This document shows positions 6,940 to 8,347 of a stretch of DNA of 8,347 nt, in pieces. Origin of the DNA: an uncultured Acetatifactor sp. (GTDB lineage Bacteria; Bacillota; Clostridia; Lachnospirales; Lachnospiraceae); the NCBI GenBank assembly GCA_934394665.1, contig CAKRRS010000099.1:1-8347 (forward strand), read 5' to 3'. The translations under genes and the position numbers were made by a program. The notes under the pieces are model-generated. The model saw only the letters and a program-made list of their open reading frames with translations, did not search any database and had not been told where the DNA came from. Position 1 is the first letter of the stretch; every line of letters starts with the position of its first letter.

Positions 6940-7947
6940 TTACTGATTACTTACCACGATCTCATCAAAGCTCTCATAAGCATCGGTCTTGTAGTTCTCG
7001 GGAAGCTCCAGATTGATTTTCTCTGCTGCGGCGAAGTTCACATACAGGCTGGGCTCAGAGATTACTTCAAAGTTCATGTCGGAAGCTTTTGCTTCCCCTT
7101 TCAGCACCTGTGCTGCCATCTTACCGGTCTGCTTGCCCAGCTCAATGTATTCCAGACCCATGGAAGCTACACAGCCTGCTTTTACCTGTTCCACTTCAGA
7201 ACCGAATACGGGGATGCCTGCCTTATTGGCTTCAGCGAGTACAGTCTGCAGAGCACTTACTACCGTGTTGTCTGTCAGGTTGGTGATGCAGTCTACTTTG
7301 GAAGCGATGTCAGCTGCTGCCAGAGCTACCTCGCTCATTGCGGTAACGCCGCTGTCTACGATCCCGAATCCGTAATTGCCTGCCAGCTCCTTGTACTCTG
7401 CAATAGTACTGATGGAGTTTGCCTCGCTGGTGGTGTAGATGATACCGATAGTCTTCGCTTCGGGAAGAACCTCACGGATCATTTTGAGCTGTGCATCTAC
7501 TGCCAGAGCATCGGAAGTACCTGTGATATTGCCTACGGGCGTACCGTCCTCATTTGCCAGTCCTGCTTCCACGGGATCGGATACTGCGGTGTAGATCACT
7601 GGAATGTCTGTATTCATCGTTGCGTTGTATGCTGCCATGGCGCAGGGTGTTGCGATGGCGCAGATCATATCTACTTTCTTACTGACGAAGTTGCTTGCGG
7701 TCATAGCGGAGGTTCCGTTGTCTGCCTGTGCATTGACATATTCAATGGTCAGGTTCTCTCCCTCTACGATGCCTTCCTCTGCCAGTCCCTGGATAAATCC
7801 TTCACGACAGTTGTCCAGGGAACCGTGTACGGCGTACTGCATAATACCGATGGTGTAATTGTCCTTGTCTGCTGTGCTGCCACATCCGGTGAGCGCTCCC
7901 ATTGCCATCATTGCGGTAAGTACTACTGCCAAAATTCTCTTCTTCAT
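6940..7947 (-). CDS. trpX: Substrate-binding lipoprotein of ABC importer, TrpX type (PF04392, ABC_sub_bind)
   Basis: This 335-residue lipoprotein captures the substrate for the TrpY/TrpZ-type importer. The signal peptide ends in lipobox LTGC with Cys22. Family landmarks are QYAVHGSLDNCREGF (37-51), IATP (98-101), AVSDPVEAGL (121-130), GNITGTSD (139-146), TDNTVVSAL (225-233) and VFGSEVEQVKAGCVAS (247-262). The start at 7947 has GAGAGGA about 9 nt upstream. Members of this family with a T-box in front have been assigned to tryptophan or other aromatic amino acids. Here the leader has a UGG specifier, which supports L-tryptophan. The family also contains binders of other ligands, so the substrate is a context-based inference. 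Confidence 0.9.
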   Translation of the reverse strand: MKKRILAVVLTAMMAMGALTGCGSTADKDNYTIGIMQYAVHGSLDNCREGFIQGLAEEGIVEGENLTIEYVNAQADNGTSAMTASNFVSKKVDMICAIATPCAMAAYNATMNTDIPVIYTAVSDPVEAGLANEDGTPVGNITGTSDALAVDAQLKMIREVLPEAKTIGIIYTTSEANSISTIAEYKELAGNYGFGIVDSGVTAMSEVALAAADIASKVDCITNLTDNTVVSALQTVLAEANKAGIPVFGSEVEQVKAGCVASMGLEYIELGKQTGKMAAQVLKGEAKASDMNFEVISEPSLYVNFAAAEKINLELPENYKTDAYESFDEIVVSNQ

Positions 7948-8000
7948 AATCTTATTCCTCTCTTTCTGCGCATCCGCGCCTGTGAAATTAGTTTTCTCAT
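7944..8000 (-). CDS. Possible 18-codon leader mini-ORF coupled to trpX
   Basis: An ATG at 8000 opens a frame encoding MRKLISQARMRRKRGIRL, which stops at TGA 7946-7944. The stop overlaps the trpX start as ATGA, a classic coupling geometry. Seven of 18 residues are Arg or Lys, and there is no Trp codon, so it is not a Trp attenuator peptide. The only ribosome-site candidate is AAAGG about 12 nt upstream, which is weak. It lies downstream of the T-box terminator and so would be made only upon read-through. The frame may be chance. Confidence 0.25.
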   Translation of the reverse strand: MRKLISQARMRRKRGIRL

Positions 8001-8007
8001 AAGATTA
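7947..8007 (-). repeat. Inverted repeat able to occlude the trpX start
   Basis: TAATCTTAT (8007-7999) is the exact reverse complement of ATAAGATTA (7955-7947), with 43 nt between. The 3' arm fills the space between the trpX ribosome binding site and includes the A of its ATG. The 5' arm covers the first two bases of the mini-ORF ATG. A small GCGC-GGAT-GCGC hairpin (7979-7968) sits inside the loop. The pairing is seen in the sequence; the function is inferred and the stem is A+T rich. Confidence 0.4.
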
Positions 8008-8023
8008 CTGAACCTTTCGCAAC

Positions 8024-8066
8024 AAAAAACCGCCTCAAATGTATATTGCTATACACTTGAGACGGT
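8024..8066 (-). terminator. T-box leader terminator hairpin
   Basis: Arms 8066-8050 and 8045-8029 form a 17-bp stem with two G-U pairs, closed by a GCAA (GNRA) tetraloop and followed by six T's on the minus strand. The 5' arm contains CGTCTCAA (8064-8057), which the antiterminator needs, so the two structures exclude each other. Confidence 0.93.
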
Positions 8067-8312
8067 AATAAGCTCTTGCTCATCATCGTGGTGCCACTCA
8101 ATTTGACATGTCTGCTCTTAAGACTCTGTCCACTTTACTCTGGATACCATCATATCCATCGGCTTGATAACGGGTCCGAATCCCGCTGACGCCTAAAACT
8201 GATCTGTTCTCGGGCCAGCCTCGGAAGTCCATTCGGCGAAAGTTCCTTTACCGTGATCCCACCACCCACGGCTCTCTGTAAAATTCCCTAAGGCTTACTA
8301 CTCTTCCTCACA
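8024..8312 (-). promoter_or_regulatory. T-box riboswitch with UGG (Trp) specifier, controlling the trpXYZ-type operon
   Basis: Stem I is framed by GGAAG (8307-8303) and CTTCC (8227-8223). The specifier loop has AGTA (8302-8299) on one side and GAA-TGG-A on the other, giving specifier TGG at 8231-8229. The AGAGAG bulge (8277-8272) and a distal CCGTG/CACGG hairpin with a GGTGGTGGGAT loop (8271-8251) are as expected for Stem I. Stem III is GGATA/TATCC near 8157-8142. The T-box bulge TGGCACC (8096-8090) is flanked by TTGAG (8101-8097) and ACG (8089-8087), which pair with CTCAA (8061-8057) and CGT (8064-8062) to form the antiterminator. The C in TGGC pairs with discriminator G73, which bacterial tRNA-Trp carries. 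Uncharged tRNA-Trp should switch the operon on. The promoter is probably beyond the right edge. Confidence 0.95.
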
Positions 8313-8347
8313 GGTTTGGTAAACTTATGAATGTTGTTTATGTGTCT

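Noticed and set aside
7825..8106. Plus-strand 93-codon frame over the trpX start and T-box
   Set aside because: It is antisense to trpX and the structured T-box leader and contains no recognisable domain.
8168..8190. tRNA T-arm-like GGGTCCGAATCCC on the plus strand, with a 5-bp stem resembling an anticodon arm upstream
   Set aside because: There is no acceptor stem or D-arm, and the would-be anticodon loop has 6 nt. On the minus strand these are the stem II/IIA and stem III elements of the T-box.

Overview
The window looks like a chromosomal segment of a Gram-positive anaerobe of the Clostridia, most plausibly a gut Lachnospiraceae member. This is inferred from lipoprotein signal peptides on all three binding proteins, strong AGGAGG-type ribosome binding sites, a YesM/YesN-type two-component pair, a T-box leader and moderate GC content. 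I cannot name the genus. All genes lie on the minus strand, so transcription runs from high to low coordinates. I see no insertion sequence, prophage, CRISPR array, tRNA or rRNA.

Region 1 (about 8310 to 5197) is a T-box-controlled ABC importer operon. A nearly complete T-box leader carries a UGG (Trp) specifier and a UGGC motif that fits a tRNA with G at the discriminator position. It is followed by a lipoprotein substrate-binding protein (PF04392/TrpX type), a membrane permease (TrpY type) and an ATPase (TrpZ type), and ends in a clear intrinsic terminator. When uncharged tRNA-Trp accumulates, the leader should antiterminate and the cell should make a tryptophan importer. The gap between the T-box terminator and the first gene also holds a possible 18-codon basic mini-ORF. 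It overlaps the trpX start as ATGA, and a 9-bp inverted repeat there could hide both start codons.

Region 2 (about 5172 to 830) is a tightly packed regulatory operon. It encodes an AraC-type response regulator (YesN-like), a dCache/HAMP sensor histidine kinase (YesM-like) and a periplasmic sugar-binding-type lipoprotein. The genes are separated by 3 nt and then overlap by 4 nt. No transporter subunits sit with this binding protein. A sensing role is therefore likely, as in the XylFII-LytS and ChvE-VirA arrangements, where a binding protein feeds a histidine kinase.

Region 3 (829 to 1) is a regulatory intergenic stretch followed by the first 198 codons of an MglB-like galactose/glucose-binding lipoprotein. 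The intergenic stretch has four TGTACA palindromes spaced by near-integral helical turns, a perfect 10-bp inverted repeat, and two alternative hairpins in the mglB leader. The simplest reading is that the sensor lipoprotein, kinase and regulator detect an extracellular sugar, and the regulator then binds the TGTACA cluster to control the mgl-type transporter that continues past the left edge.
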